Source: Prinsepia uniflora (Eukaryota > Streptophyta > Magnoliopsida > Rosales > Rosaceae). Taken from it: a stretch of 64,000 bases of DNA. A program made the position numbers and the translations under genes. The notes below the pieces were generated by a model, which was given only the letters and a program-made list of their open reading frames with translations, made no database searches and was not told where the DNA came from. This document shows, one piece after another, positions 11,790 through 24,868 of this stretch. The stretch is from positions 43,562,332 to 43,626,331 of the forward strand of contig CM064873.1 in assembly GCA_032719365.1 (NCBI GenBank), in the 5' to 3' direction. The stretch's first letter is position 1. Each line of letters opens with the position of its first letter.

Positions 11790-13327
11790 ATCTACCCTCC
11801 TTAAAAGAATTTTGTCCCCGAAATTCTGCAGCTCGTACCTCAGATGTGGGGTCTCCTACTCGGTAGTCACCTCTTAAGCAACAATAACTACTCTTGACAG
11901 GTTCCAACCTATCATCTCCACCTTGGGTATGCCACAACTCTCCTACCACCAGTTTGACCCTTCTGCCACTCTCTCAAGTCGAACGAACCTCGGTCCGGTA
12001 CTACAAACTAGAACTTTAGCGTGTACGCAAGGGAAAACTCTATGAAAAGAAAACAAAGGTATTTTAGAATACCTCATTTAGTGTACCCCCAATAGAGTTC
12101 ATTGAGTACATCCTTACGTACAACCACCTATCCCAACCAGTACTTACCCTCATCTCCCCTCGACGGCTCAGACCGCCCTATCGGAATAAATCAACAAAAT
12201 CCTTCAGGCACTTCTAGATTGTGGGTTCTCTTCAATAACCTCATATCGATCAGTTCTAGTCACTCATTTCTCAAGCCTTTCCGTCATACTTGGAAAAGTC
12301 TCCAATTCTCAACCAATTTCCAAGCACCAAAAGCCAACCTCAGCATTTCTAACACATAAGGATGAGTCCACGAAATGAATCCCACTGATGGTCAAACCTG
12401 TCCATACCAGCCTAGCCCAATCCAACACGAAGCCTAAGTTCACCGAGCGTCAGCTGCTCTACTCTAATCAACCAACAGCATCCTGACCATTCGTCCTGAG
12501 TCATCCACCAGGCAACCACTACCTCGGCTGCACCTAGCAGTACCGTCTCCAATCTGGCCGTAAGTCGGCCCAAACCACAAGGACTACGATCCAGTAACCC
12601 CACGGGGTACCTCAAATCATCCCCATGGTCCGGGTTATCCAAACCTGCAATTTCCACGGGTTCACTACAGACTTATCACTCGGGTCGTCACACCCGACTA
12701 AGACCATTCCTTCTCGTGACTCTACTCACCAACACCAACCGGTATCCATCACTATGGAGAACAATTCCTCGAGTCTCACAGTAGTTCCTAGACCCTGCCA
12801 TCAAGGTATCCGGCTACTAGTAGCCGCACAATTCCAAACTCTACCCAACTGACCAGCAATCCATCCGATCAACATCCAACTGCCATCCGGCCCAACCGGC
12901 CATCATCAATCGGCCTCCTCGGCCTACGTATCTCACTAACTCAACGAGCTACTCTGAGGCCCCTCAGGCTGACCAACCTACTCATCCGTAGCTCACTAGC
13001 TACCTTCCAGGTTACTTCTGCTAGCGTATCTCCGACCCTATGGTCCATGCATCTAGTAACACCAATTCCAACACCAACGCACTAACCATTCCAGCCCTAA
13101 GCCGACATACGTCTTACCTCGCACCGCGTAACGAGCAACTAGCACCCTCAAACGCTGCTATCTAACCACCCCAAACGTACTATCACTATCGTATCCAGGT
13201 TGCTGTCGGGCTGTTCCGCGTCGAGACATCATATCCACAGTAGCATCACACCACCCAAGTCGACTAACCAAAGATTCTGAGAACCAAACCTCGCACAGAA
13301 CACCCGAAACCTCGCTCTGATACCAAT
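11790..13327 (-). mobile_element. Interior of element B, no coding capacity seen
   Basis: The stretch next to the 3' LTR (about 11,790-12,300) is homologous to 43,474-43,980 of the gag-only element, including the polypurine tract (complement of CTACCCTCCTTAAAAG). The rest, up to the primer site, contains no gag, protease, reverse transcriptase or integrase motif that I can see. At 1.54 kb it is far too short for an autonomous Ty3/Gypsy interior. Confidence 0.75.
13314..13325 (-). other. tRNA primer-binding site of element B
   Basis: The plus strand reads GCTCTGATACCA, so the minus strand reads TGGTATCAGAGC. This matches the 3' end of initiator tRNA-Met, two bases after the 5' LTR terminus CCTGACA. 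Confidence 0.92.
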
Positions 13328-15332
13328 TGTCAGGACCCACCCCTAATCCCCCGGGATTAAGGGTTAAATCCCGATCCTGTCTAACTTACGCATGACACGT
13401 AGGCTAAACTGACGTCCAACCTTCATGTGACACGTAAGTCGGACAAGGGATTCTCGATCCAACCATCCAAAGGTAATCGGACTTCCCAGAGTGTACCGAA
13501 CTACTGTGGATCGTATGGGTGATGTCTCCGTCTCTCCTGATCAACAGCCCGTGCCGCAACAACCTGGAGGGTATCGAAAACATATAAAAACATATATGCA
13601 TGCATCAAGAGTTAGAAAGCAAAGTCCACTCATAGACCATTTCGACGTCGCCTCGATACGCGCGCACTTACGCCTTTCCCGGCCATTCCACTATTCTAGA
13701 CTTTCCTGAACCTGTCCAAAACCCATACTAAGGTCACTAACTACTTCACAATGGTCATACTAAAATCCCATAATTTTCTCGTATTTTTGGCTATTTTTAA
13801 CAGAGCCCTAAAACCTTCGGACAACCCGAAACATATCGAGCCGATGTCCGATTAACTCGAAACCAGCGCCAAAATGTTCGTTACATCAAATACTTTAAAA
13901 GTCATGTTGGAACCTTCCTCGGAATTCGTGCCACGCGCCCACACGCGCTGCCCAAAGGGGCTGCGCTTGGGCCTCACGCGCCTGCACTGTTCATCCTTTT
14001 CCTTGGGTGAACCTAGTTCGAACCGGTCCAGGCCGACCCGAACCGGCGTTCACGGTTCTTGCCCATTTTAGCCTAATTTTTTATCTTAATTTCACCATTA
14101 ACTGCGTCCCAACCCTTAGAACTAGTTTCACTAACTATAATATCTAAATGGGTTCTGTTTCATACCGTCCACGGTCGAACCAAAACGCCCAGTTTTTCCA
14201 ATCCCCTGTTTCCGGCCACCGCCACCTTTCCGGCCATGATTTGACTTCTTGGGTTCAATAGGAACCTTATACAACGACAAAGATAAACAGAGTCACTTAA
14301 AAAAACTAGCAACCGATCGAGTTACATTTTGAGTTATTTCTGGAAAACAGAGGACTCGAACTACTTACCTGCTCCCTGTTCTCAACCGTGCCTTCCACCG
14401 TGGATAGACAACCATCCTAGTTCCCCTTCTACGTACTGAACACTACCCCAAATGAGATGTCGATGAGTTTGATCGATTTTCTGAGTTTGTCCACGGCTGT
14501 TCACAGTTAGTCCTCTCGGTTTTTCTCTTGGTTTGTCTCACAGCTCACCCACTTCCCCACTCAATCCTTTCTGTAACCAATTTCCCAGTTACCACCCGTC
14601 CCTGTGTTCTCACTCAAACAAGACAATTAACCCCCACGACTCATCTGAATCACTCTCCTCTCTGTCTCTATTTTTCCCTCTCACAAAACACGTCTACACA
14701 CTCGAACAATCCAATTTAATTGAACCCGTCCACAAACTAGAACCCACTAAACATAGGGCACGTGTCACAAGCCCATGGTCCCAAACTCAAAATATCCAAC
14801 AATTGTTGTACACTTGTCCCAATCTTGTTTGCACAATTCCCAAGGCACAAAAAGACCAAAATGCCCATGTGAGTCAAAATTACCATTTTGCCCTTCGCCG
14901 TTCTAGACCCGTATCTCGCTCGTCTGACGTCCGATGAAAGCATGCCGCCTATCGTTGAACTCAGGACGACGAGATCTACCTAACTGTCCTCGATCTACGT
15001 GTAAAAACCTCATCGTACAAAAGTCAACTTTTCCCCCTATTTAAACAAATTACGAAAGTGCCCCCAACCTTCCGAACATCATAATTTCCTTCTCGAATGT
15101 CGGAATTGGGCGTGCCACCTGTCTACGGACTCGTGACGTCCCAAACTACATCACAGTCATCGGTCAATGCCCAATTGACAGTCCGAACTAAAAGTCAACA
15201 ATTTGCCCAAGCTAGGGGCAAAATAGTCATTCTACGCCCAAGGTCCAAAAGTAACCAACTAAACACCGATTAACCTCACTAATCCATCACTAATCACTTC
15301 GCTAATCCCGACTCCCGGGACGGGTCCTTACA
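13328..15332 (-). mobile_element. 5' LTR of element B (2,005 bp)
   Basis: Termini are TGTCAGG...CCTTACA on the plus strand, with the primer site immediately outside the left end and GGTCT outside the right end. It has the GC-rich block (about 13,932-13,990, partly decayed) and the W-box/TGACG-rich U3 end, but lacks the long palindrome-bearing segment of its relatives. Only about 65 bases separate the donor-like and acceptor-like sites near 13,565-13,640. The end hairpin is GTCTAACTTACG (13,379-13,390) with CGTAAGTCGGAC (13,433-13,444). Confidence 0.9.
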
Positions 15333-15337
15333 GGTCT

Positions 15338-15736
15338 TGTTCGTGTCTTGTCAATCATTCCCTCAATATGTATTCAAACGTTCTCTAATGAAGTGTTGAG
15401 GACGGAATATATTTCAAACTATGAGACTGGCCCTTCATAAAGTTTATTATGCTGGCGATGATTGTTGTTCTTGTACCTCTGGTTCTGATTGTAATGCTTC
15501 TCCTTCTTCCCCTTGTAACTATTATCGTAGGAACCTTTCCTTTCACATAAGTAAAAGTTGTTCCCATAGCCTTGATTCTGACTATTGGAGTCGTTGTGCG
15601 GCGTTGAATTTTGATTCCTTTGAGGGGAAAAGTAGGTTGGGGCAGTATTCTACTTAGGTTTTTCTCATGAAGCATTGAAGTATTCAGCCTTAACATGAAC
15701 TGTTTCTTGCCTTATCAGCTCATTATAGTCTTCCCA
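15338..15736 (-). pseudogene. Ty3/Gypsy gag pseudogene, upstream fragment (element C)
   Basis: One minus-strand frame gives a mostly open gag-like peptide. It starts MSWEDYNELIRQETVHVKAE, then runs through an Asn/Lys/Gln-rich basic region and an EGPVS-stop-FEIYSVLNTSLENV segment typical of the linker before the gag zinc-finger-like part. I read several in-frame stops. The frame continues across element B into 3,122-3,229. The right edge is cut by LTR E, which starts at 15,737. Confidence 0.7.
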
Positions 15737-18562
15737 TGACATGGCCCAACCCGAAAAACACCATATTCACATACCTGGATCCTGCTCCCGTCTGACAAGT
15801 AACTTAAAATGCAAAAATTATCCTCGAAATCCTATCAGACTAGGGATACTCGTGTACTCGCGAGCTTATGCCTCCGCTCTAAATGCAGCCTCGATTCTTG
15901 TGGATCGACCTTGGAGGGTTTCAAAACCAAGAAAAATGTGTGTGTGGACAAAAATAAAGATTTTAAAAAAACCATACTATTCGAAAACGTACCATTTACT
16001 CTCCAATTTGGAAAACTATGCATGCATAAAGAGAAATTCTTAATTATAGATAAACAGACAATATACAATGGAAATCTCAAAGTACGTGCAATAATAAGAA
16101 ATACAGTTATACCATAAACCACCAAATCAACTATAAAAACTAGATCAAATATCAGCACAACCACGATCATACCAATGCATAATCATAACGATCACACGGC
16201 ACCTACCAACATATCAAATCAACCAATCATATCAACTGACCCAACCTTGATGTCTGAAAGCTGAATCATCATGTCAATGTGCACTACCGATAGGCTAATA
16301 TCACTCGAGAATTACGGAGCTCGGCTCGACCTCCGAGTGTGAACTGGCTCATGAATTACGGAGCCCAACTCGACGTCTGAGTCACGGTCGTAGTCTCAAG
16401 AATTACGAAGCCCAGCTCAACATCTGAGACTACTCATGGGTCTCGAAAATTACGGAGCCCGGCTCGATGTCCGAGACCATCCAACCAATCGGCATCTCGA
16501 TAAGGGTTAACCATAGTCATCACACATCATCACAAACCTCACCATCATTACAAATACCGAGGAACCACATATCCATATCAAGAACAATTCAAAACCACAA
16601 TCTAATATCCTTAGCCTATGCCCAAAGCCACAACTCAATCAAACCTCGTAAAATGAGCTATTAAAATATTCTAGAAAATCATATAAAATCCTTATCCATC
16701 AATCACCATAAGAATCACATAAATATAACACAACACGTATGAAACCATTTTTCAAACTCAACAATAAACCGGAAATACAATATACCCAATTTCCTTGCAA
16801 AACGTGCAAGGTTGAACTTTCATATAATCGCCACAAATCCATAAAAATCAAGTAAAATTATATATAAATCATTGTCGATTAAAACACATCTTAAATCATG
16901 GAAATTCACATAAAAATTACATGCGTAGGATTTAACGAAAATAAAGGTCCACTCACACGTACCTTTTATGCGACCGAATTGAACTACCCGTTTTCATGTA
17001 AAATCCAAGGACGTCAACTCCTGCTTCAAATTACCTCAAAGGGTCACTAACCACCTTAATTAACTAATACGAGAATTCCATAATTTTGTGGGATTTTTAA
17101 GCGAATTAAAACGGACCCAAAACATTTAAAACGGACCCAAAACATTCAGACAGTCAAAATTATCTAGAGATTATGTTCGATTGCCTCGAAAATTATACCA
17201 TTGGACTCGTATGATCAAACACTATAATTTTCGTGTTGAAAACACCTCCAAATGACCCAACACGCGCCCACACGTGCCCAAGGAAGTCCTTGTGTGTGGG
17301 CTTCACGTGCGGGGAACTACTCATTACCTTCAACCTCTGGCCGACCCGATTTCCTGCAAATTGGGTCGCCCAACCCATCTGTTAAGACCCAACCCTCCTC
17401 AGTGAGGACCCGACTCATCTAGCACGATATTGTCCGCTTTGAGCCTCCTTGCCCTTGCCCTCACGATTTTGTTTTCGGAAGCTCACGATGCAAGTTCCCA
17501 AGGGATCACCCATTATGGAATTGCACCAGCCTCAACTCGCTTAATTTTGGAGTTCCAACCGAACCCAAAGCCAATGAGCTCCCAAAAGGCCTCGTGCTAG
17601 ATAGGTGTGTGCCTATACCTTTAAGGCACACCACCAATCCCCTCGAAGACCATTCCCCTCGCAGGAATGTGGGATTGTTCACCGTTTCCTCCAGAACACG
17701 GGTCTTACACATCAGTCCAACTCGTTTCAAACCACGCCATTTTTCAACTGTTTCTCAAGCTTTAAACGTCAATTCTTCCCTAATCAAGCCCCAAAAAAGG
17801 TCTATGGCATCAAAACTAAGAAAACACATTAAAAGTTAGGAATCCATACCTCGGTCTTAGACCATGGATACCAACTTCTGTCCAAGACGATCCAACGGCC
17901 AAACCTTCCCTATCTTACACTCAGAATGATCCCAGAGACTCCAAGAAGGCATGAGGCTGCTCATTTCACCTGTTCTTATCCAAAATTCAAAACCTGATTC
18001 TCACTCTCACAGGTTCATTATTTGTTCACCATTTTCCTTCCCTCTTTTCTCACAGTTTTCCCATGATTCTTTTCCTCTCACCTTCTTTTTTCTATTTCCC
18101 TAGCTCTCCCCCTCTTCGTCTAGTCTTCCTTTCACGGTGGGGAATTTTCACCACCTTTCATGGCCTTTGGGCTATGCCCACCCAACCAAACACAACACAC
18201 ACATCACACTATTATATAGAAGAACAAGTCGGTGGAGGGCCAAAATATCATAATCCCTTAGAAAATGATATGTGGCAGCATTCAATTGGCCATTATAGCA
18301 AAATGACCAAAACGCCCCTAAGGGTTTTTTACTCGAAATAACCTCAAACGATCTCCGATTTAGTGTGCCGGCTGTCTACAAACTCAGGATCTAAGACCTC
18401 CGTGACGGTCTTCTCGAGTCCTCTAAGTGAGGTCCCGATAAAAAAGTCAACATTTTGACGTTGATCAAAGAAAGTTAACTTTTTGACTTTTCTAAAGGCA
18501 AAACCGTCTTTGTACCTAGTTTTGCCAAATTTGTTTTTCCCTCGAAGGTTCGGGTCGTTAAA
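15737..18562 (-). mobile_element. LTR of element E (3' LTR, about 2.83 kb)
   Basis: Left terminus TGACATGG. The right end merges into the polypurine tract (minus strand GGGGGTAGG followed by TTTTAACGACCCG). It is homologous to the LTRs of element F (27,923-30,327 and 34,757-37,187). The GC block at about 17,258-17,320 shows heavy CG-to-TG/CA decay. A hairpin-unit array lies at about 16,304-16,490. Likely insertion into the gag pseudogene of C. Confidence 0.8.
16304..16490 (-). repeat. Hairpin-unit array in LTR E
   Basis: Four imperfect repeats of about 40-60 bases share a GAATTACGGAGCCC core. Outer arms pair and change together: GTCTCA..TGAGAC in one unit, GTCTCG..CGAGAC in the next, CACTCG..CGAGTG in the first. 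It occupies the same relative place as the 14-mer arrays of the other LTR families. Confidence 0.75.
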
Positions 18563-21500
18563 ACCTACCCCCTTAATGAAATTTCATCCTCAAGTTCGGG
18601 TCATTAAAACCTACCCCCCCTTAAAGAAATTTCGTCCTCGAAATTCCATGTCAATAGCCGAGGGGGAAATCCTGCCAATTCTTCAACAAGAAATAAATTT
18701 AAAATTACTAAGTTTTGGAAACACTTGGCAATAATAGCTTTTCCTGGGTAATAACAAGTATTTGCACTTCCTAGAATATAGAATCAAATAATGACAACAA
18801 TCAAACCCTCGAATCAAAAAAAGAGCCACCCCCGCTACGTTCTTTCATCAAGGTTCGAAAATCAGTTCTTATAAACCAACTGATCCCAAAACTACCCAAA
18901 TCCACACCTAATTCATAACCATCAGTGTCAATGGTAATCAATCATCAATACATGGCATCAACTACGATGGTTTAAACAGCACTACTTATCAGTGCCCAGA
19001 CATCAATCGCAAAATCGTAATATCAGTACTATGTGTAGGCCAGATCAGGGATTGCACTTATGCAGTAACTGGGCATGTACCCTTATCCACAATCACAAGA
19101 CCGCCCATCATTTTCTCCACATATAATATCCACTAATATACACAAATCTCATTTCAAGTATCTCAAAGTATCATAAGTCTTTATATATATAAACTGTCTA
19201 GAAATTAGGTTCAGCATCTATTAGCAAGGCCAACAATTACTCAATACCTTTAGGTATATCTGACATTCAATTACCTTATTTAAGTTAGGCCTCTATCAGC
19301 CAAACAAAACAAACTACTAACTCAAACCCACGTTACAATAATCATCAACACAAGACATAACTTGTACTTCCAATCATACCCATCAAACTCTCGACAACTT
19401 CATCACTCCTCAAAGTGCAAATCAACAACCACCTATATTCCAATCTCGTGATTGCAAACCATGTTACGTGGAACCATGTCAACCATAAAAATCCTCTTGT
19501 TATTCCATATCATGAATACCGAGAACTCTCATACTCACCCCGTCTTTCGACATCACGATTCAAATCCATAAGTCAAAGCCTCGACTAAACTGGGCCTAAA
19601 ATTCTAAGTCCATAGACGTCAGGCCAAAACAACTAACTTAGTCACAATCATGAGAATGCTCATAATTAAACTTAATAACGTAACCATCTAATCTGTAGTA
19701 CATAAGTACTGCACTTAATAATTGGGTTGCGAAAAGCGCTTCGAAAATGATTCTACATATTGAGTCACACTCAAGCACACATCATAATGATAATAATTAC
19801 CCACACACTATGTCATACCAAGCAACAAGTATTACGAAGTTAACACCATCATCATAAAGTCCATACCATAGGTACAATACTCACATATAATCTCATAACT
19901 AAGATGAATCTTAGTTTCTATTCAGCTTCCAATTTACTCCTCGAATCTAAACATTACCAAACTTGAGTTCATTTCGAACTCCCATTCATTACATAAGACC
20001 ATAACTAGCGGTTCACTTCCTGACTTCCGTCAAGTTCTCAATTCCTTGATTTTTTTTCTCATCTCTGAGTTCTGGCTCAGTATCCAAACGACGACACTAA
20101 CTTTTTTTTTCAAGCATACCATAATATCACAATTCTTCATTCCCAAATTAAACCTAAGTGTTCCAACATGACAATAAAATACTTGTTTCCTATTTCATTA
20201 TCTCATCGGTCTCAAATCTGTATAAATAGTTCCTCAACTCTCCAATTCTTTCGATAATCATCCAACTACCACTTCAACACCAATGTTTTGTTTCATCTGA
20301 AGTTTCTATATCACCAAACCTCACCAGGAGGGCTCTTAGAGTAATGCCAACGCTAACTATTCACCTTATCCTTACAAAATTTCTATAAGGTCCTATACGA
20401 ATAGGGGTTCCACACAATACCTTCCATACGCCTCCCTAAGAATTGGGTGGTCTTATTGGATTGATCATATACTTCCTTGAATTCCAATTAAACACATTCA
20501 CTTTTACAACTTTACGTAGTTAACTTGACTTATCAATTGATCTCCAATCCTCAAGATCAAACATTAGTCACAATATCAGTGCTATATGCAGAAACTCAAA
20601 ATCCTCACATCTGAGTACATCCTCGGAATTAACGACATCTAGGCGATGTCATAATCTAACACTCACGAGACTGAGTCTCCCACAGAGCTACTCATATCCA
20701 AGAAGTGTAATCGTAACCTCTCTAGAGTCACCAGACATCCGGAGGAAAACAACAACACACCAAAGGATAGTTCATGTAGAATACAATCATCAAATCCAAT
20801 GAACTCATCTTTATAAACATTTGTGCCTCAAATCGAGTCAAAACATTTCAACAGGGTCTGAGTTCAAACATAGCTTTTCCAAAGACAATTTTCACAAACC
20901 ATCAAGACATAGTGTCCAAAAATCATTTACTAAACTAGAGTCCATCAAATTATGTAAAATTATATCCACTCATTACTCAATTCATTCCCATCAAGCCATG
21001 AGAAAAATATCCAAACACAAATAATGATAAACAAAAACATACCCAACCCTCTATTCTTACTACCATATCTATGGGTACTTAGAGAATGAAATGTCATTTT
21101 CCTCACTTAAGATATTATTCGCTTCACCCATTTCTTTAAACCACCAACTAACATACATCTCATAAAACAAGAGGTCAAATCCGATATACATATCACCGAT
21201 TCAATCTTCCACTCTAGATCAGCTATAGGATAATCTAGTTACAAGGCACAACCATAGTCATAAATTGAAGCCACAACAACCAATCTCCATATTTCACAAA
21301 TCAAGGGTCATGAGGTCATAGCAACCATCACCCACTCGTAAATATGGGCCCCAAACACGAGGCAATCAATCATATGGCCCATTATCCAACTTATGAACCT
21401 ACCCGCTTCCGAATACACTTTCTTCATAGTTTTCAATATCCAAGACTTTTGTTTCTCCTTATTTTCAAGTTCCCTTCAGCAGGTCTTTCCTTGTATTCAC

Positions 21501-21669
21501 ACAATTTTTCCATCATGTTCTCTCAATCCCAAGGAGGTACATTACCAATACAAAGAACACGAATCAGATGCCTACCACATGATCTATTAGGATAAAGTTC
21601 CTTATCACAAGTCAAGGGCAATCAACCTACCTTCATTAATTCCCTAAGCGTAGTAAGGCATAAGTGAAT
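18563..21669 (-). mobile_element. Interior of element E, part 1 (non-coding)
   Basis: It starts with a duplicated LTR/polypurine junction (18,548-18,640) and continues as AT-rich sequence with no long open frame. Scattered blocks match the interior of element F in reverse complement, for example the CAATCCC..TGGCC..AC..TGATATT region near 19,010-19,060 against 34,380-34,420. Interrupted at 21,669 by solo LTR J. Confidence 0.72.
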
Positions 21670-24600
21670 TGTTAGAACCCGTCCCAATCCCCCCGGGATT
21701 AACGCGGGACGACCCTGATCCCATCTGACACGGAGTGTCAAAGAAGGGAAAATTCCGCCATTAGCCTTCTCGGACCATTAGAGTACGCCAGGATCCGGAT
21801 GAGGTATGTGATATCTCGGTCTCTGATACAGTCCACATCCGTTGTCAACCTGAAGGGCAGTCAAAATATTAAAAGATTAAAAGTTATGAGTGGACAAAAC
21901 AAATCATTTATAAAAACATTTAATCGAAGACATTTGTACCCTTCACTAAAAAGCATGCATGCATTCGAAAACCATTTATCAAACCGTTCATTAAGGCCTT
22001 GGCCCAAAATCATAAATGAAACCGAATACACGGGCCACTGCCCAAATCCATAAAGATATCAACCATACACGCCACTGCCCAAATCCATATGGGACTCAGC
22101 CCAAAACCTGTGCACATCACATATCATATATCATATATACATATAATTCACACAACCAATCCTGTCACGATTTCCAAAGCTACGCGCGTGCTACCCGAGG
22201 TCTCAAGCTCAAGTCTCTCAAGGTCCAAGGTCAATATCCGTAAACCAATGACCCTCTCTGAGGTTATGATCCAAGCCTTCCTGAGAGTAAGGAACCCAAC
22301 GGGGGCGACTCCACTCAGTTAGTGCTCCGTGACTACTCCGGGGTCCACCCAGGCCAACGACCCTCCCTGAAGGAGACAATCCAAGTAAAGGAAGGTATAT
22401 GAATATATATATATATACATATATAGAAAACGTCCTTAAAACCTTTCAAAGGATTCATGCCCGATCCCCATAAACTGTCATGAACCATAAAACATTTCAA
22501 GGGTTCATGCCTGGTCCCCATAAATCGTCATGAACCTGGAAATCCATTTAGGGTCCCCGACCCGAAAACATAAACGTAAAGTAACTGGGTCTCGTGCTCG
22601 AACACGTGACTCAACTGGGCATCGTGCCCGATATCTCAGGGTTAGTCATAACTTTGATCGTAGTGATGCGTGCAACCATCCATCCAGGACTGCCCTCAAT
22701 CCTGGTATGTCACCGTGAACGAATCAACCGACGCGACCAACGCTAGATTACGGAGCACTCATCACCAATCGATATCCTGAATCGTCAGCACTCCGAAATC
22801 GAGCCTCCATCGGCTGTACAACAATAGATCTTGCATCGTGACCTCTTCAGAAGGAACATATCCTAGTCCGGAGGCGAGCGTCGTATCGTCGGTCGTCGTG
22901 CACATAGTACTCGCCGCGACCACGATTCAGACCCATAGGTCATAAATAGAGCCACTTGCCCGAGACAAAACCAAATAGGCCTCATGCCCGAGTTTATCCT
23001 TTTGAAATCCAAAACCATTTCATAGAACCCAACAAGGAAGTACAAACCCGTGTCGGCGCCGTATAGGGCTGAAACCTCGAAATACGTGCCAATACATAAC
23101 CACACACAAATGCACTCATGGCATCACCAAACAAGTATTAAAACATATACTAAACATTTATGCATTCATCAATTTAGAAAACAAGGTCCAATCACAAACC
23201 GTCCGAGTTGCCGCCTCGATATGCATGCCATACGGCTCTCCAGAGCCAATCGTCATCACCGGGACTCCCAAACCTGTCCCAATTGTAATGGAGGGTTACT
23301 AAATACTTAAATAACCCCTCACTAAAGCCCCGTAATTTTCTGGAGTTTTTAACTATTTTTAAAGTCAATCCTAAACCTTCCGATGCCCCGAACATTATCG
23401 AGACGGTGTCCGATCGACACGAAACCAGTCACAAAATATTCGTTACATCGAATAGAAGATTTCATGTGTTGAACACATCCCCAAAATATCCCTCACGCGC
23501 CCCCACGCGCCCAAGGAAGCTCCTGCGCGTGAGCCCACGCGCCGCACTATTCATCTTCTTTTCCAATTGGCTGAACCGGGTTCTCTGCATTTGAACCAAC
23601 TGAACCGGTCTGGACCGGTTCAGCATCCAAACTTGTCCATTTTCGGTCCATTTTGTTCCCTTTTTAATCCTAAAGTTTCCTACTATCAAACCTAATAATT
23701 TTGGCTCTTAAAAACATAGGAAAAATCGTGAAAACCATACCTCCAATATCAACCATGGCGGTGGTGAGTTCCTCTACCTTCACCGTCGATTCCAGGCCTT
23801 CCCAACTTCCACTTTTGGTTCCAAATGGTTCCTACAACCTTCAAAAGCCCATTTCCATTAATGAAACTTATCCAAACCCTTTAGAACTCATTCTCCAATT
23901 TTTTAAACCATTACCTCACGGTTTCAACTCTCCCCACTGTGGCCACCGCCGTGGCCCTCCGTTCAAACCGATAGCACCATCGTGCTCGTCTCATCTTCCT
24001 TTCCAAGTTCACTTCATAAGCCACCATCGTCAGGCAAGGTTTAGGGTGGTGGTGATGATATGTGTGTGTTTGCTTGAAAATGGAAAATGAAGAAAATAGG
24101 GTGTTCGAGTTGTGAAGAAGAACAATGAAGATGGTGATATCTGATGAGAGATGGAAAGGAAATGAAGGGTGAGGATTGAGAGATTAATTGAAATGGATGG
24201 TTAGGATTGACTATGGGTGAGGTTTAATTATAAAATGATAATAATAATAATAATTAATTAGGATAGATCCACAAATTGGGGGTTTGGGCCAATGGGATGA
24301 GTGACACTTGTCACTCATCCATGGGTCCCACTTAAAATATCTGCCCAATCAGAATAAGCCACCTCAACATCGCCTCGATATACATGCATAGTGAAATCGA
24401 ACTTCCGTGACCTATAACTTTCCCGTTCGAAGTCCAATTTCAGCGTACCGCCTGTCTATGGATTCGTATCGTCCCATTCTACGTAACGGTCCTCGGCCCT
24501 CGGCCATCAGACCTTCCGGTCCAAAATTCAACTATTTACCTCCTTTTAAACTAAATTACCAAAGTACCCTTGAACTTCCGAATGTCATAACTTTTTCCTC

Positions 24601-24868
24601 GAACGTCGGAAACGGACGTGCCACCTATCTATGAACTCATGACATCCCGAACTATGTCACAGTCATTGACCAAAGTCCATTTGACCGCCTGAACAAAAAG
24701 TCAACGTTTTGCCCACGCCTAGGGGCAAAATGGTCATTTTGCCCACTCCTAAGGGCAAAATGGTCATTTTGCATCGTTCGTCCGATTTCGCTCAACTAAT
24801 CACTGATTAGCCTCACTAATCACGATTAGTCACTAATGTAATCCCGGAATTCGAGACGAGTCGTTACA
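21670..24868 (-). mobile_element. Solo LTR J, 3,199 bp, target duplication TGAAT
   Basis: The plus strand begins TGTTAGAACCCGTCCC and ends GAGTCGTTACA, flanked by TGAAT at 21,665-21,669 and 24,869-24,873. It is a related but diverged family shared with G (49,017-51,792), H (61,096-62,937) and fragment D. It carries the GC block (about 23,496-23,545), a tandem duplication of a GGGCAAAATGGTCATTTTGC block at about 24,720-24,771, and GGTTCATG..CATGAACC stem units near 22,450-22,540. Confidence 0.92.

Larger units (their letters stand above)
3230..15332 (-). mobile_element. Element B: non-autonomous long-LTR retrotransposon, interrupted
   Basis: The termini TGTCAGG (left) and CCTTACA (right) are flanked by a 5-bp duplication, GGTCT, at 3,225-3,229 and 15,333-15,337. 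On the minus strand the order is 5' LTR (13,328-15,332), primer site (13,314-13,325), interior (11,790-13,327), 3' LTR. The 3' LTR is split by two solo LTRs into 3,230-3,675, 6,593-8,133 and 11,778-11,789. The reassembled 3' LTR is about 2.0 kb, matching the 2,005-bp 5' LTR. The two differ at several percent of sites by eye, so B is clearly older than the gag-only element at 37-48 kb. The interior has no recognisable gag or pol, which makes B a large retrotransposon derivative (LARD-like). Confidence 0.88.

Noticed and set aside
11790..13327. Possible gag in element B interior
   Set aside because: Checked the minus-strand frames for gag-domain motifs and a CX2CX4HX4C knuckle and found none.
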